Positions 1 through 8,880 of a DNA stretch of 64,000 nt are shown one piece after another. The translations under genes and the position numbers were made by a program. The notes beneath the pieces were generated by a model. It ran no database searches, had not been told where the DNA came from, and was given only the letters and a program-made list of their open reading frames with translations. Origin of the DNA: Neoroseomonas lacus (GTDB lineage: Bacteria; Pseudomonadota; Alphaproteobacteria; Acetobacterales; Acetobacteraceae); the NCBI RefSeq assembly GCF_014644535.1, contig NZ_BMKW01000014.1, positions 82,580 to 146,579 on the forward strand, in the 5' to 3' direction. Numbering within the stretch: position 1 is the stretch's first letter; every line of letters starts with the position of its first letter.

Positions 1-1
1 G

Positions 2-223
2 CGAGGCGTGCGCGCCAATTGCGTCTCCCCGGGGATCATCGCGACGCCGATGACCGAAGCGATCATGGCGCAGAACGGCGCCGCGCTGATCGCCGCCACG
101 CCGATGCGCCGCTTCGGCACGCCGGAGGAAGTCGCCTCCGTCATCGCCTTCCTCGCCTCCGACGCGGCCGCCTTCGTGACCGGCGAGACCATCCACATCA
201 ATGGCGGCCTCTACATGGACTGA
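2..223 (+). CDS. SDR-family oxidoreductase, C-terminal part (5' end outside window)
   Basis: The open frame runs in from the window edge and ends at TGA 221-223. The 74 visible residues are the end of a classical short-chain dehydrogenase/reductase. They include the substrate-loop segment NCVSPGIIATPM, the RFGTPEEVASVIAFLASD helix, and the closing TGETIHINGGLYMD, which is the family's C-terminal signature. The nucleotide-binding and catalytic parts lie outside, so cofactor and substrate cannot be judged. A small candidate membrane protein begins 5 nt after the stop. Confidence 0.9.
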   Translation, partial: RGVRANCVSPGIIATPMTEAIMAQNGAALIAATPMRRFGTPEEVASVIAFLASDAAAFVTGETIHINGGLYMD

Positions 224-228
224 GTGCG

Positions 229-414
229 ATGTTCCTCGCCCTGCTTGCCGTGGCGGCCCTGCTGGCAGTGCTGGTCGGTCGTCTGCCGCGTGGCGCCACG
301 CGCTCCTTCGCCGCCGGCGGTGCAGTACTGGCCCTGGTCAGTGCGGCGCTGGTTCGACTGCGTGCCGGTCATATGCCCGGTCATGGGCCGCGTCGATGGC
401 ATAGTGCCTCCTGA
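229..414 (+). CDS. possible small membrane protein, 61 aa
   Basis: An ATG lies 5 nt after the SDR stop and opens a 61-codon frame. The N-terminus MFLALLAVAALLAVLVG looks like one membrane helix, followed by a second hydrophobic stretch (AVLALVSAALV) and a basic, histidine-containing tail. I recognise no family. Support is position and hydrophobic pattern only; no clear Shine-Dalgarno is visible, so it may not be translated. Confidence 0.35.
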   Translation: MFLALLAVAALLAVLVGRLPRGATRSFAAGGAVLALVSAALVRLRAGHMPGHGPRRWHSAS

Positions 415-493
415 CAGGGCAGCTCAATCGTCCGCTGCATACGATTTCACTGCCGCGAAGCTTTCCAAAAAGTCGTACTTAGGCTCAGATTAG

Positions 494-506
494 CACAGAA
501 TCTGTG
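494..506. promoter_or_regulatory. 13-nt palindrome upstream of the EamA gene
   Basis: CACAGA-A-TCTGTG is a perfect palindrome 47 nt before the start of the EamA permease, in an unusually AT-rich stretch (about 430-510) for this window. It could be an operator. No regulator gene is adjacent, and chance cannot be excluded at this length. Confidence 0.25.
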
Positions 507-552
507 ATCTTCCTTCGGCCTTGCCAACGGACCGGGACATACTGGCTCACCA

Positions 553-1410
553 ATGCGCTCGGCCCTGCACCTCCTGCTCGTCGCGATCATCCTGTTTGGC
601 GGCGCTTGGCCCGTCACCAAGGCGGCGCTCGCCAATGCCTCGCCGATGTGGTTCGCGCTTGGGCGTGCCGGCCTTGCCGCCATCGTCACGGCGATCCTGC
701 TGGCGTTGCTGGGCCGTCTGCATCTGCCGCGCCGGCGGGACTGGCCTTCGGTCCTGTCGCTTGGCGCATTGCAGCTTGGTCTCTTTTTCGTCCTCGCCCA
801 TGCCGCGGTCGCCATGGTCCAGGCCGGGCGCACAGCGATCATCTCGGCGGTCGTGACCTATTGGCTCATCCCGCTCTCGGTTCTGGTGCTGGGGGAAAAG
901 GTGCCACTGTACCGATGGGCCGCGGCCGGCCTCGGTCTCGCCGGTGTTGCCGTGCTGGCCGGCCCCTGGGCGGTGGACTGGACCGATTTGAACCAGCTTC
1001 TCGGCCATCTGATGCTGGTGCTGGCGGCGCTGTTCTGGACCCTCGCGATCATCACCACGCGGCGCTTTCCACCGCAAAGCTCGATCTTCGAGTTGCTTCC
1101 CTGGTGCTTTGGCCTGGCGACGCTGCTGATCCTGCCCTTCGCGCTGGTGCTGGAACCCGACGGCGGCATCCACGGACCATCGTGGCCGTACATGCTGTAT
1201 ATTGGATTGATCGTGGCACCGATCGGCACCTGGTGCGTCATCGAGGTCGGCCGCCGACTGCCTGGCGCCGTCGCCTCGGTCGCCTTCCTCCTGGTTCCCG
1301 CCTTCGGCGTGACGGTCAGCACCTTGTGGCTGCATGAACCGATGGGCTGGGACATGCTGACGGGCGGTACGCTGATCGTCGCCTCCGTCGTGCTGGCGGC
1401 GCGCGAATGA
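553..1410 (+). CDS. EamA/DMT-family transporter, 285 aa
   Basis: This is an inner-membrane carrier of the drug/metabolite superfamily with about ten hydrophobic segments, arranged as two EamA repeats (roughly residues 5-135 and 150-283). Characteristic features are the early FGGAWPVTKAAL and, at the end of repeat 1, SVLVLGEKVPLYRWAAAGLGLAGVAVL. Repeat 2 ends with LWLHEPMGWDMLTGGTLIV. Length is normal for the family. Substrate is unknown; family members export amino acids, metabolites or drugs. The stop overlaps the next start by ATGA, so it is co-translated with the hydrolase. Confidence 0.85.
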   Translation: MRSALHLLLVAIILFGGAWPVTKAALANASPMWFALGRAGLAAIVTAILLALLGRLHLPRRRDWPSVLSLGALQLGLFFVLAHAAVAMVQAGRTAIISAVVTYWLIPLSVLVLGEKVPLYRWAAAGLGLAGVAVLAGPWAVDWTDLNQLLGHLMLVLAALFWTLAIITTRRFPPQSSIFELLPWCFGLATLLILPFALVLEPDGGIHGPSWPYMLYIGLIVAPIGTWCVIEVGRRLPGAVASVAFLLVPAFGVTVSTLWLHEPMGWDMLTGGTLIVASVVLAARE

Positions 1411-2171
1411 TCCTCGCATCGACCGAGGCGGGGGAGGGGCCGCCACTCATCCTGCTGCACGGCTTGTTCGGCGCCGGTCAGAATTGGGGCGGCATTCGTC
1501 GCGCCCTGGCGCCAAGCCACCGCGTCCTGACGCCGGATCTGCGCAACCACGGCGCGTCGCCGCGCGCCGGGGCGATGGACTACGCCACCATGGCCGCCGA
1601 CCTCGCTGAGACGATGGACGCCGCCGGCGTGCCGCATGCCTCGCTGCTCGGCCATTCGATGGGCGGCAAGGTGGCGATGGCCTTCGCCCTGGCACACCCC
1701 GAGCGGGTCGAGCGCCTCATCGTCGCCGACATCGCTCCGGTGCGCTACCGGCCCGCCCTGCGTGGCTATGTCGAGGCCATGCAGACGCTGCCGCTGCGCA
1801 GCGGCATGACGCGCAAGGAGGCCGACGCCCACCTTGCCGCGACCATCCCCGAAGCCGGCATCCGTGCCTTCCTGTTGCAAAGCCTGCGCTTCGAGACTGA
1901 TCCGCCGGCCTGGCGGCTTGGCCTGGCCGAACTCGCCGCCGCCATGCCCACCATCGAGGATTTCGCGCCGCCAGCCGGCGCACGATTTGATGGCCCGGTA
2001 TTGGTGATGGCCGGGGATCGCTCCGGCTATATCCGCCCGGAACACCATGCGGTGTTTCGCGCGCTGTTCCCGCAGGCGGCCTTCACCACCATCCCGCATG
2101 CCGGGCACTGGGTGCATGCGGAGAATCCGCAGGGCTTCCTTGCCGCGCTGGAGCCTTTCCTGGCGGCGTAG
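1407..2171 (+). CDS. alpha/beta hydrolase (YbfF-like esterase), 254 aa
   Basis: Cytosolic serine hydrolase. The oxyanion-hole motif LHGLFG is at residues 17-22 and the nucleophile elbow GHSMGG at 82-87 (Ser84). Late acid and histidine motifs are MAGDRSGYI and PHAGHWVHAE. The DLRNHGASPR strand-loop is typical of the YbfF group of acyl esterases. It starts inside the EamA stop codon (ATGA). The natural substrate cannot be read from sequence. It converges with the MaoC gene, leaving 6 nt between the two stops. Confidence 0.85.
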   Translation: MILASTEAGEGPPLILLHGLFGAGQNWGGIRRALAPSHRVLTPDLRNHGASPRAGAMDYATMAADLAETMDAAGVPHASLLGHSMGGKVAMAFALAHPERVERLIVADIAPVRYRPALRGYVEAMQTLPLRSGMTRKEADAHLAATIPEAGIRAFLLQSLRFETDPPAWRLGLAELAAAMPTIEDFAPPAGARFDGPVLVMAGDRSGYIRPEHHAVFRALFPQAAFTTIPHAGHWVHAENPQGFLAALEPFLAA

Positions 2172-2177
2172 GCAACC

Positions 2178-2618
2178 TCAGCCCGGCGGCACCCAGGCGA
2201 GGATGTGGCTGCCCACCAGGCAGGTCTGCCCATCCTGGTTCACCACATCGAGCCGTGCGCGGGTGCGGGCGCGCGCATCGTCCACCTCCTCGATAACGTA
2301 GCGCGCGGTCAGCGTGTCGCCGGCGAAGACGGGCCGCGTGAAGCGAATGCGGTCGTAACCGGCTGAGACCGGCGTGCCGGTCGCACCGCGGGCGACGGAC
2401 CGTCGCGACATCATGCTGGCGGTGGTCGAGAGGAGCCCCATGACATGCGCACCATGGGCGATGCAGCGGCCAAAGGCGGTGCGAGCGGCGAAGTCCGGAT
2501 CGGTGTGAACCGGGTCGTCATCGCCGCTGATGCGGGCGAAGGCAGCGATGTCCGCTGCCTCGATGGTGCGCGTGTATTCGGCCGTCTCACCGGCATCGAG
2601 AAAACACGGCGCCTTCAT
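2178..2618 (-). CDS. MaoC-like hot-dog hydratase, 146 aa
   Basis: Single hot-dog domain of the MaoC/(R)-enoyl-CoA hydratase type. The FARISGDDDPVHTDPDFA segment holds the Asp-x(4)-His hydratase motif, followed by RCIAHGAHVMGLLS. Such enzymes add water to trans-2-enoyl-CoA. Its start overlaps the stop of the CoA-transferase gene (ATGA), making it the last gene of the minus-strand operon dppB-dppC-dppDF-CoA-transferase-MaoC. That coupling suggests it acts on the CoA ester made by the transferase. Confidence 0.85.
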   Translation of the reverse strand: MKAPCFLDAGETAEYTRTIEAADIAAFARISGDDDPVHTDPDFAARTAFGRCIAHGAHVMGLLSTTASMMSRRSVARGATGTPVSAGYDRIRFTRPVFAGDTLTARYVIEEVDDARARTRARLDVVNQDGQTCLVGSHILAWVPPG

Positions 2619-4150
2619 GGCAGGCGATCCGCATTCGCGCGCGCGGGGCGCGGCTTCAACCGGGCGGCCAGGCCCATGGGTTCATCAGCGAACAACGCGG
2701 CGTCCATGGTCCGCAGCGACGGCGACACCGCGGGCCGAAACGCCATGGCGCCGACCACGTCACGCTCCACATCGAGGCCTGGAGCAATCTCGATCAGTTC
2801 GGGTCCTGTATCGCCCAGGCGGAACACTGCGCGCTCGGTGACATACAGGACCTCCTGCCCACGCTCGCGCGCATAGGGGCCGGAGAAGCTGATCTGCTCC
2901 ACCTGCCGTACCGCCTTCCTCGATTCACCGGCGGTCAACGTGCCGCCGAAGATCACCCGCCCGGCACCCTGGCTGATGTTCACGAAACCCCCCGGCCCGA
3001 CGATGCGTCCTCCGAAGCGCGAGACGTTGACGTTCCCCTCGGCGTCGAATTCCGCAAAGGAGAGGAAGGCGAGGTCCAGGCCGCCGCCATCGTAAAAATC
3101 GAACTGATAGGGCTGGTCCACCTGCGCATCGGGGCTGCTCGCGGCACCGGCCTCGTTGCCGCTGGCCGGTGCGCCGCCGATATTGCCCTGTTCATTGGTC
3201 AAGCAGATGCGATCGAGCATCGCCTCCTCCGCCGCAACATTGGCGATCCCGGTTGAGATGCCCGAGCCGAGATTGCAGATCGCACCTTCGAACAATTCGA
3301 GCGCGCCGCGCCGCGCGACAATGCGTCGCGGCCCGGCCGGCAGGCGTGGCACCTCGTCGAAGGCGACGCGGTGATGCCCGGAATAGGCGGCGCTGTCATA
3401 GGTCTCGTAGGTCTGCCACTGGTCGGGCACGATGACATAGGCGTCGATCAGGATGCCCGGCACCTTCACCATCTTCGGATGCAGCGAGCCACGCGGCACG
3501 AGATGCTTCGCCTGGGCGACGACGATGCCACCCTGCCGCCGCGCCGCCTGCGCGATGGACAGCATCTCCAGCGTGACCGCCTCATGCTCCATCGAGAGGT
3601 TGCCCGCCTCGTCGATCGCCGAACCGCGGATGAAGGCCACGTCGAGCTTGTACGGCTTGTAGAAAAGGAATTCCTCGCCGCGCAGCGTGACGACCTCGAT
3701 CAGGTCTTCGGTGGCGCGCTCGCTCTGCCGCCCGCCGCCGATGCGCGGATCGACGAAGGTGCGCAGCCCGACCTTCGTCAGCAGCCCCGCGCGCCCTGCC
3801 GCCATCTCCCGCATCAGTTGCGACAGCGCGCCCTGCGGCAAGGTGTAGGCTTCGATCTTCTCATCCAGCGCGAGCCGCGCGATGCCTGGGCTGTTGACGA
3901 AGGTGCCAGAGACGACGCGCTTGAGCAGGCCGTCCTGTGCCAGATGCCCCGCGCCGCGCGTCTTGCCGTCGCCAAGGCCGACCGGGTGCAGCGCCGTGAT
4001 GCCGCGCGGCGCGGCGGTCTCGCGGAAGCGGTTGCCGACGGCTTCCAACAGTGCGTCCGGCACTGCATGCCCCCCGCCGGAACCGCCGATCACCAGCGTA
4101 TCGCCGTCGCGCAGAATGGCGGCGGCCTGCTCGGCCGTGATGCGTCTCAT
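2615..4150 (-). CDS. acyl-CoA:acetate/3-ketoacid CoA-transferase, 511 aa
   Basis: A fused alpha/beta class I CoA-transferase of the propionate/3-oxoacid type. The N-terminal half opens with MRRITAEQAAAILRDGDTLVIGGSGGG. The beta-half active-site motif EQGNIGGAPASGN puts the catalytic glutamate at Glu320. It moves CoA from a donor thioester to a free carboxylate, usually to activate an imported acid. Length matches the fused family (about 510-540). I chose the ATG at 4150 because it overlaps the stop of the upstream ATPase gene (ATGA); the longer open frame only extends into that gene. Substrate is unknown. Confidence 0.9.
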   Translation of the reverse strand: MRRITAEQAAAILRDGDTLVIGGSGGGHAVPDALLEAVGNRFRETAAPRGITALHPVGLGDGKTRGAGHLAQDGLLKRVVSGTFVNSPGIARLALDEKIEAYTLPQGALSQLMREMAAGRAGLLTKVGLRTFVDPRIGGGRQSERATEDLIEVVTLRGEEFLFYKPYKLDVAFIRGSAIDEAGNLSMEHEAVTLEMLSIAQAARRQGGIVVAQAKHLVPRGSLHPKMVKVPGILIDAYVIVPDQWQTYETYDSAAYSGHHRVAFDEVPRLPAGPRRIVARRGALELFEGAICNLGSGISTGIANVAAEEAMLDRICLTNEQGNIGGAPASGNEAGAASSPDAQVDQPYQFDFYDGGGLDLAFLSFAEFDAEGNVNVSRFGGRIVGPGGFVNISQGAGRVIFGGTLTAGESRKAVRQVEQISFSGPYARERGQEVLYVTERAVFRLGDTGPELIEIAPGLDVERDVVGAMAFRPAVSPSLRTMDAALFADEPMGLAARLKPRPARANADRLP

Positions 4151-6156
4151 GGGCTCCCCTGCAATGGCTTGAGTGAACCTGGCGCGTGGCACAGCACACG
4201 GTGCCCCGGCGCGATCTCGGTCAGTGGCGGTGGTTCGGCGCAGATCGGCCGCGCGACCGGACAACGTGCCTGGAAGGCGCAACCCTGCGGCAAGCGCAGC
4301 GTGGAGGGGGGCTCGCCACTCAGCACGATGCGCTGCCGCCCTGGCTCCGGCACCGCCGAGAGCAGCGAGACCGTGTAGGGATGCGATGGATGCGCGAACA
4401 ACTCCGCCGCCGGTGCTTCCTCGACGATGCGCCCGAGATACATCACCGCGACGCGGTCGCAGAAGGCGCGCACCACCGCGAGATCATGCGCGATGAACAG
4501 ATAGGACAGCCCCATCCGCTCGCACAGGTCGAGCATCAGATTCAACACCTGCGCCTGCACATTCACATCGAGTGCCGACACGGGTTCATCGGCGACGATC
4601 AGCGCCGGCTCCAGCGCGAGCGCGCGGGCGATCGAGATGCGTTGTCGCTGGCCGCCGGAGAATTCATGCGGGAAGCGCTCGCCCCAGGCCTTGTTCAAGC
4701 CGACCATGTCGAGCAGCCCTCCGACACGCTCGCGCGCCTCGGCCGCATTCTTCACGCGGCCATGCACCAGCAGCGGTTCGGCGAGGATATCCCCGATGCG
4801 CATGCGCGGGTTCAGCGAGGCATAGGGGTCCTGGAACACCATCTGCAATCGCGGCCGCAGCAGGCGCAATTCCTCCCCGCTGAGTGTCGCGATGTCCTGT
4901 CCATCGAAGCGGATATGGCCGGCATCTGGCGCATGCAGCCGCGTCACCAACCGTGCCAGCGTCGACTTGCCGCAGCCGCTCTCGCCGACGATGCCGAGCC
5001 TCTCGCCGGGCATGATGTGCAGCGAGACGCCGTTGACGGCATGCACGACTTCGCGATGTCCGAAGAAGGACTTCTTCGGCAGCGGGAAGTGTTTCACGAG
5101 ATCCTGCGCCACCAACAGCGGTTCGGCGGTGGATGGGATGGGCGGCTTGGCGTGGGCGGGGATGCTCGGCGGCGGCAGGCTGCGCCCGTCGGCCGTCACC
5201 CAGCAGCGCGCCTTGCGACCGGGCGCGACCTCGGCCAGCGGCGGCCGCTCATCGCCGCAGCGCGAGATGCGCCAGGGGCAGCGTGGGGTGAAGCGGCAGC
5301 CCTTCGGCATGTCCAGCGGATCGGGCGGCATGCCTTCGATCCCCGGCAATCGATCGGCGACCGGTGCATCCAGCCGCGGCACCGCATTGGCCAGCGCCCA
5401 GGCATAGGGGTGGCGCGGATCGTCCAGCACCGCGGCGGTCGGGCCTTCCTCGACTACCTCGCCGGCATACATCACCACGATGCGCTTGCAGATCGTACCG
5501 ATGACGCCCAGGTCATGGCTGATCAGCACGATCGCCGTGCCGAAGCTCTCATTCAGGTTGGCGAGCAGGTCGAGGATCTGCGCCTGGATGGTGACGTCGA
5601 GCGCCGTGGTCGGCTCATCCGCGATCAACAGCGTCGGATCATTCGCCATGCCCATGGCGATCATCACCCGCTGCCGCATCCCGCCCGAGAATTGATGCGG
5701 GAAGGACGCCGCCGCGCGCTCGGGCGAAGCGACGCCCATGCGACGCAGCAGGTCGATGCCGTGCCGGCGCGCGGCGCGCTTGTCCATGCGCCCATGCGCG
5801 ACGACGTGTTCGGTCACCTGGCGCAGGATGCGCAGCACCGGGTTCAGCCCGGTCAGCGAATCCTGGAACACCATGGCGGCGCTCGCACCGCGCCAGGCGG
5901 TCAGCTCGCGCTGCGACATGCTCAGCACGTCGCGGCCCTCGAACAGCACCTGGCCGCCCTCGATGCGTGCTGGTGGATCGAGCAGTCGCATCAGCGACTG
6001 CGCGGTGACGGATTTGCCCGACCCGCTCTCGCCGACGATGCCGAGCGTCTCGCCCTTCGCCACGCTGAAGGAGACACCATCGACCGCGCGCACCGGCCCG
6101 GCATCGGTGTGGAAGACCGTGACGAGTTCACGGACATCGAGGACCGGCGTGCTCAA
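4147..6156 (-). CDS. fused oligopeptide-type ABC ATPases (DppD-DppF), 669 aa
   Basis: Two complete peptide-importer ATPases in one chain. Domain 1 has Walker A GESGSGKS (42-49), signature SGGMRQR (157-163) and Walker B ADEP (179-182). It is followed by the Cys-containing oligo_HPY-type tail with CRFTPRCPW near 287-295. Domain 2 has Walker A GESGCGKS (391-398), then SGGQRQR, ADEPVSALD and a second HPY tail (CAFQARCPVA). I chose a TTG start at 6156 because it overlaps the dppC stop (TTGA) and no ATG or GTG lies near; the larger open frame upstream is a shadow of dppC. It powers the DppB/DppC permease. Fusion is known in GsiA-like proteins. Confidence 0.9.
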   Translation of the reverse strand: MSTPVLDVRELVTVFHTDAGPVRAVDGVSFSVAKGETLGIVGESGSGKSVTAQSLMRLLDPPARIEGGQVLFEGRDVLSMSQRELTAWRGASAAMVFQDSLTGLNPVLRILRQVTEHVVAHGRMDKRAARRHGIDLLRRMGVASPERAAASFPHQFSGGMRQRVMIAMGMANDPTLLIADEPTTALDVTIQAQILDLLANLNESFGTAIVLISHDLGVIGTICKRIVVMYAGEVVEEGPTAAVLDDPRHPYAWALANAVPRLDAPVADRLPGIEGMPPDPLDMPKGCRFTPRCPWRISRCGDERPPLAEVAPGRKARCWVTADGRSLPPPSIPAHAKPPIPSTAEPLLVAQDLVKHFPLPKKSFFGHREVVHAVNGVSLHIMPGERLGIVGESGCGKSTLARLVTRLHAPDAGHIRFDGQDIATLSGEELRLLRPRLQMVFQDPYASLNPRMRIGDILAEPLLVHGRVKNAAEARERVGGLLDMVGLNKAWGERFPHEFSGGQRQRISIARALALEPALIVADEPVSALDVNVQAQVLNLMLDLCERMGLSYLFIAHDLAVVRAFCDRVAVMYLGRIVEEAPAAELFAHPSHPYTVSLLSAVPEPGRQRIVLSGEPPSTLRLPQGCAFQARCPVARPICAEPPPLTEIAPGHRVLCHAPGSLKPLQGSP

Positions 6157-7007
6157 CGGCTCTGCGCCTTCGGATCGAGCCAGTCGCGCAGCCCATCGCC
6201 CATGAAGTTGAAGCCGACGACGACGCTGAGGATGGCGATGCCGGGGAAGGTCGCGACCCACCATTGCTCGACCAGTTCGCGCCCCTCTGCGATCATCGAG
6301 CCCCATTCGGGCGTCGGCGGCACCACGCCGAGGCCGAGGAAGGACAGCCCGGCAAAGGTGAGAATGGCGATGCCGAGGTCGAGCGTGCAGAGCACCGCGA
6401 TCGGCCCGAAGGTGTTCGGCAGCACGTGGCGCAGCAGGATGCGCCTCTGCGGCAGGCCGAGCACCGTCGCGGCTTCGACATATTCCTGGCTGCGCTGCAC
6501 GATGGCGAGGCTGCGCGCGAGGCGCGCGAATTTCGGCCACCACACGGCCAGCATGGCGATGATCGTGTTGGTCGTGCCGATGCCGAGCGCCGCCGCCAGC
6601 GCCAGGGCGAGGATGATCGGCGGAAAGCACAGCACCAGGTCGGTGAAGCGCATCAGCGCCTCCTCCCCGATGCCGCGCAGCCATGCCGCCAGGATGCCGA
6701 CCGCCGTGCCGATGGTCGCGCCGATGATGACGACGGAGAAGCCCGCGAACAGGGACACGCGCGAGCCATGCAGCAACCGCGAATAGACGTCGCGGCCAAG
6801 AATGTCCGTGCCCAGCCAATGCGCCGCCGAGGGCGGTTCCAGGCGGGCGGTGATCTCCTGCGCCTCGGGCGGGTAGGGCGCCAACCAGGGCGCGAAGATA
6901 GCGACCAGGATCCAAGCCAGGACGATCGCGCCCCCCGCCCAGGCGAGCCCATAGCGACGGATGCGGCGGCGCAGACGCGACGCCGGCATCGCGGTCGTGG
7001 CACTCAC
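6153..7007 (-). CDS. ABC transporter permease, DppC type, 284 aa
   Basis: Inner-membrane permease of a dipeptide/oligopeptide/nickel-type importer. It has an N-terminal helix (AIVLAWILVAIFAPWLAPYPP), the DppC landmark HWLGTDILGRDVYSRLLHG, then five more hydrophobic segments. An EAA-type loop, EAATVLGLPQRRILLRHVLPN, contacts the ATPase. I chose GTG at 7007 because it overlaps the dppB stop by GTGA; an in-frame ATG at 6989 is the alternative. Co-translated with its neighbours on both sides. Confidence 0.9.
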   Translation of the reverse strand: MSATTAMPASRLRRRIRRYGLAWAGGAIVLAWILVAIFAPWLAPYPPEAQEITARLEPPSAAHWLGTDILGRDVYSRLLHGSRVSLFAGFSVVIIGATIGTAVGILAAWLRGIGEEALMRFTDLVLCFPPIILALALAAALGIGTTNTIIAMLAVWWPKFARLARSLAIVQRSQEYVEAATVLGLPQRRILLRHVLPNTFGPIAVLCTLDLGIAILTFAGLSFLGLGVVPPTPEWGSMIAEGRELVEQWWVATFPGIAILSVVVGFNFMGDGLRDWLDPKAQSR

Positions 7008-8014
7008 CGCCGCACCCGCGGATCGAGCAGCGCGTAGGAAAGGTCCACCAGCAGGTTCACGATCAAATAGGTCGCCGAGACGATCAGCGTGATGCCCATG
7101 ATCGCGGGAAAATCGAGCGCCGCCGCCGAGCTGAACGTGTACCGCCCAAGGCCCGGCCAGGCGAAGATCGTCTCCGTCATCACCGCGCCGGTCAGCAGAT
7201 TGGCATAGGCCAGCCCACCCAGGGTGACGACCGGCACCAGCGCATTGCGCAGCGCGTGGCGCAGCACCACGGCACGTTCGCCGAGACCCTTGGCGCGCGC
7301 CACGCGGACATAATCCTGGTGCAGGCATTCCAGCATCGCCGCGCGCGTCGTGCGCGTGACCAGGCCGAGTGTCGCCGCCGCCAGCACGATGGAAGGCAGC
7401 ACCAGATGCGCGAGGGCGTCGTGGAAGGTCTCCCAATCCCCCGCCCGTGCCGAATCCCACAGGAAGAAGCCGGTCCCGCCTTCCGGCGCGAAGGCGATGG
7501 GATCAAGCCGTCCCGGCCCCGGCGCCCAATCGAGCCATCCGTAGAAGATCGCCAGCACGATGAAGGCGAGCCAGAAGGTCGGCGCCGAGACGCCGAGCAG
7601 CGAGACGGCGCGAGCCACCGCATCCACTATGCTGTCGCGCCACACCGCCGCCGCGACCCCCAGCGGCACGCCGATCACCAAGGTGAGCATGAAGGACACG
7701 GTGGCGAGTTCGATCGTCGCCGGCGCGAATTGCGCGATGTCGTTCAGCACCGGCCGCCGCGTCGCGATGGAGGTGCCGAGATCGCCGTGCAATAGCCCCT
7801 GCAGGAAGATCCAGTAGCGATCCCACAAGGGTAGATCGAGTCCCCATTTCGCCCGCCATTGGGCGACGACGGCCGGATCGCTCGCGAGAATGTCGCCGAG
7901 CTGCGCCAGCACCGGGTCGCCGGGGACGAAGTTGGAAATGAGGAAGATGACGAGGCTCGCGAGCAACGCCATCACAACAGCCGATACCAAGCGTATGGCG
8001 ATGTATCGCAGCAC
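7004..8014 (-). CDS. ABC transporter permease, DppB type, 336 aa
   Basis: First gene of the importer operon. The N-terminus MLRYIAIRLVSAVVMALLASLVIFLISNFVPGDP is the standard DppB/OppB opening. The EAA-type loop is DYVRVARAKGLGERAVVLRHALRN, and the protein ends SYALLDPRVRR, the usual DppB C-terminus. I chose GTG at 8014 because a GGGAAGGAA ribosome-binding site lies about 6-10 nt upstream; the frame continues further upstream but lacks membrane character there. Divergent from the enoyl-CoA hydratase gene across 76 nt that must hold both promoters. Confidence 0.9.
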   Translation of the reverse strand: MLRYIAIRLVSAVVMALLASLVIFLISNFVPGDPVLAQLGDILASDPAVVAQWRAKWGLDLPLWDRYWIFLQGLLHGDLGTSIATRRPVLNDIAQFAPATIELATVSFMLTLVIGVPLGVAAAVWRDSIVDAVARAVSLLGVSAPTFWLAFIVLAIFYGWLDWAPGPGRLDPIAFAPEGGTGFFLWDSARAGDWETFHDALAHLVLPSIVLAAATLGLVTRTTRAAMLECLHQDYVRVARAKGLGERAVVLRHALRNALVPVVTLGGLAYANLLTGAVMTETIFAWPGLGRYTFSSAAALDFPAIMGITLIVSATYLIVNLLVDLSYALLDPRVRR

Positions 8015-8090
8015 GCGACGGTTTCCTTCCCTTGGCGGACATGCTGCACTTGAGCCGTCGAGACAATCAAGATGTCGACGGAGGAACGTG

Positions 8091-8858
8091 ATGGACGGCG
8101 CGATTTCGGTGAGCCTGCGCGGCACCGTGGCGGAACTGCTGCTGGACCGCCCGGCCAAGCACAACGCGATCACCCCCGCGATGGCCGCCGCGATCGCCGA
8201 TACCGCCCGCGCCCTCGACGCCGATGACGCGGTACGCGTCGTGCTGCTGCGCGGTGCGGGCGAACGTGCCTTCTGCGCCGGCAGCGACCTCAACTCCCTC
8301 GCTGCCTATCCAAGCACTTGGCATTTTCGCAACCGCGTCGAGTACGCCACCGCCATCCGCAACATCCGCAAGCCGGTGATCGCCGCGCTGCAGGGCTGGA
8401 CGCTTGGCGGCGGGGCGGAGATGGCACTCGGCGCCGATATCCGCATCGCCGCCGAAGGCACGCGCTTCGGCTTTCCCGAAGTGACGCGCGGCTGGGTAGG
8501 CGGTGGCGGCGCCTCGCAGATGCTCCCGCGCATGATCGGCGTGGCGCGCGCCACCCGCATGCTGATGATCGGCGACCCCATCGAAGCCGCCGAAGCCCAG
8601 GCGCTCGGCCTGTTCGACCAGTTGGTGCCACAGCCCGATCTACTCGCCACGGCGCGCGCCCTGGCCGACAAGGTCGCCGGCTTCAGCCCGGTCGCCGTAC
8701 AATCGGTGAAGGCGTCCATTCGCATGGCGATGGAGGCGCCGCTGACCGCCGGCCTGCTCTATGAGAACGAGATGAACGTGCTGTGCTTCTCGGCCGGCGA
8801 TCATCTGGAAGGCATCCGCGCCTTCGCCGAGAAGCGGGGCGCGAGCTTCAACCGCTGA
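8091..8858 (+). CDS. enoyl-CoA hydratase/isomerase family, 255 aa
   Basis: Crotonase-fold enzyme acting on CoA thioesters. The oxyanion-hole segments are CAGSDL (62-67) and GWTLGGGAEMAL (102-113). Both glutamates used by true hydratases are present, Glu110 in GGGAE and Glu130 in FGFPE, so hydratase activity is plausible. Start chosen by the strong GGAGGAA ribosome-binding site at 8080-8086. It stands alone on the plus strand between the divergent dppB and the convergent binding-protein gene, inside the CoA-ester cluster. Confidence 0.9.
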   Translation: MDGAISVSLRGTVAELLLDRPAKHNAITPAMAAAIADTARALDADDAVRVVLLRGAGERAFCAGSDLNSLAAYPSTWHFRNRVEYATAIRNIRKPVIAALQGWTLGGGAEMALGADIRIAAEGTRFGFPEVTRGWVGGGGASQMLPRMIGVARATRMLMIGDPIEAAEAQALGLFDQLVPQPDLLATARALADKVAGFSPVAVQSVKASIRMAMEAPLTAGLLYENEMNVLCFSAGDHLEGIRAFAEKRGASFNR

Positions 8859-8880
8859 GCCCGCCGCCCCGCGCCTCGCG

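Noticed and set aside
4186..6786. 866-codon open frame on the plus strand
   Set aside because: It is antisense to the ATPase and permease genes, His/Arg/Asp-rich and without domains. Long shadows are expected in very GC-rich DNA.
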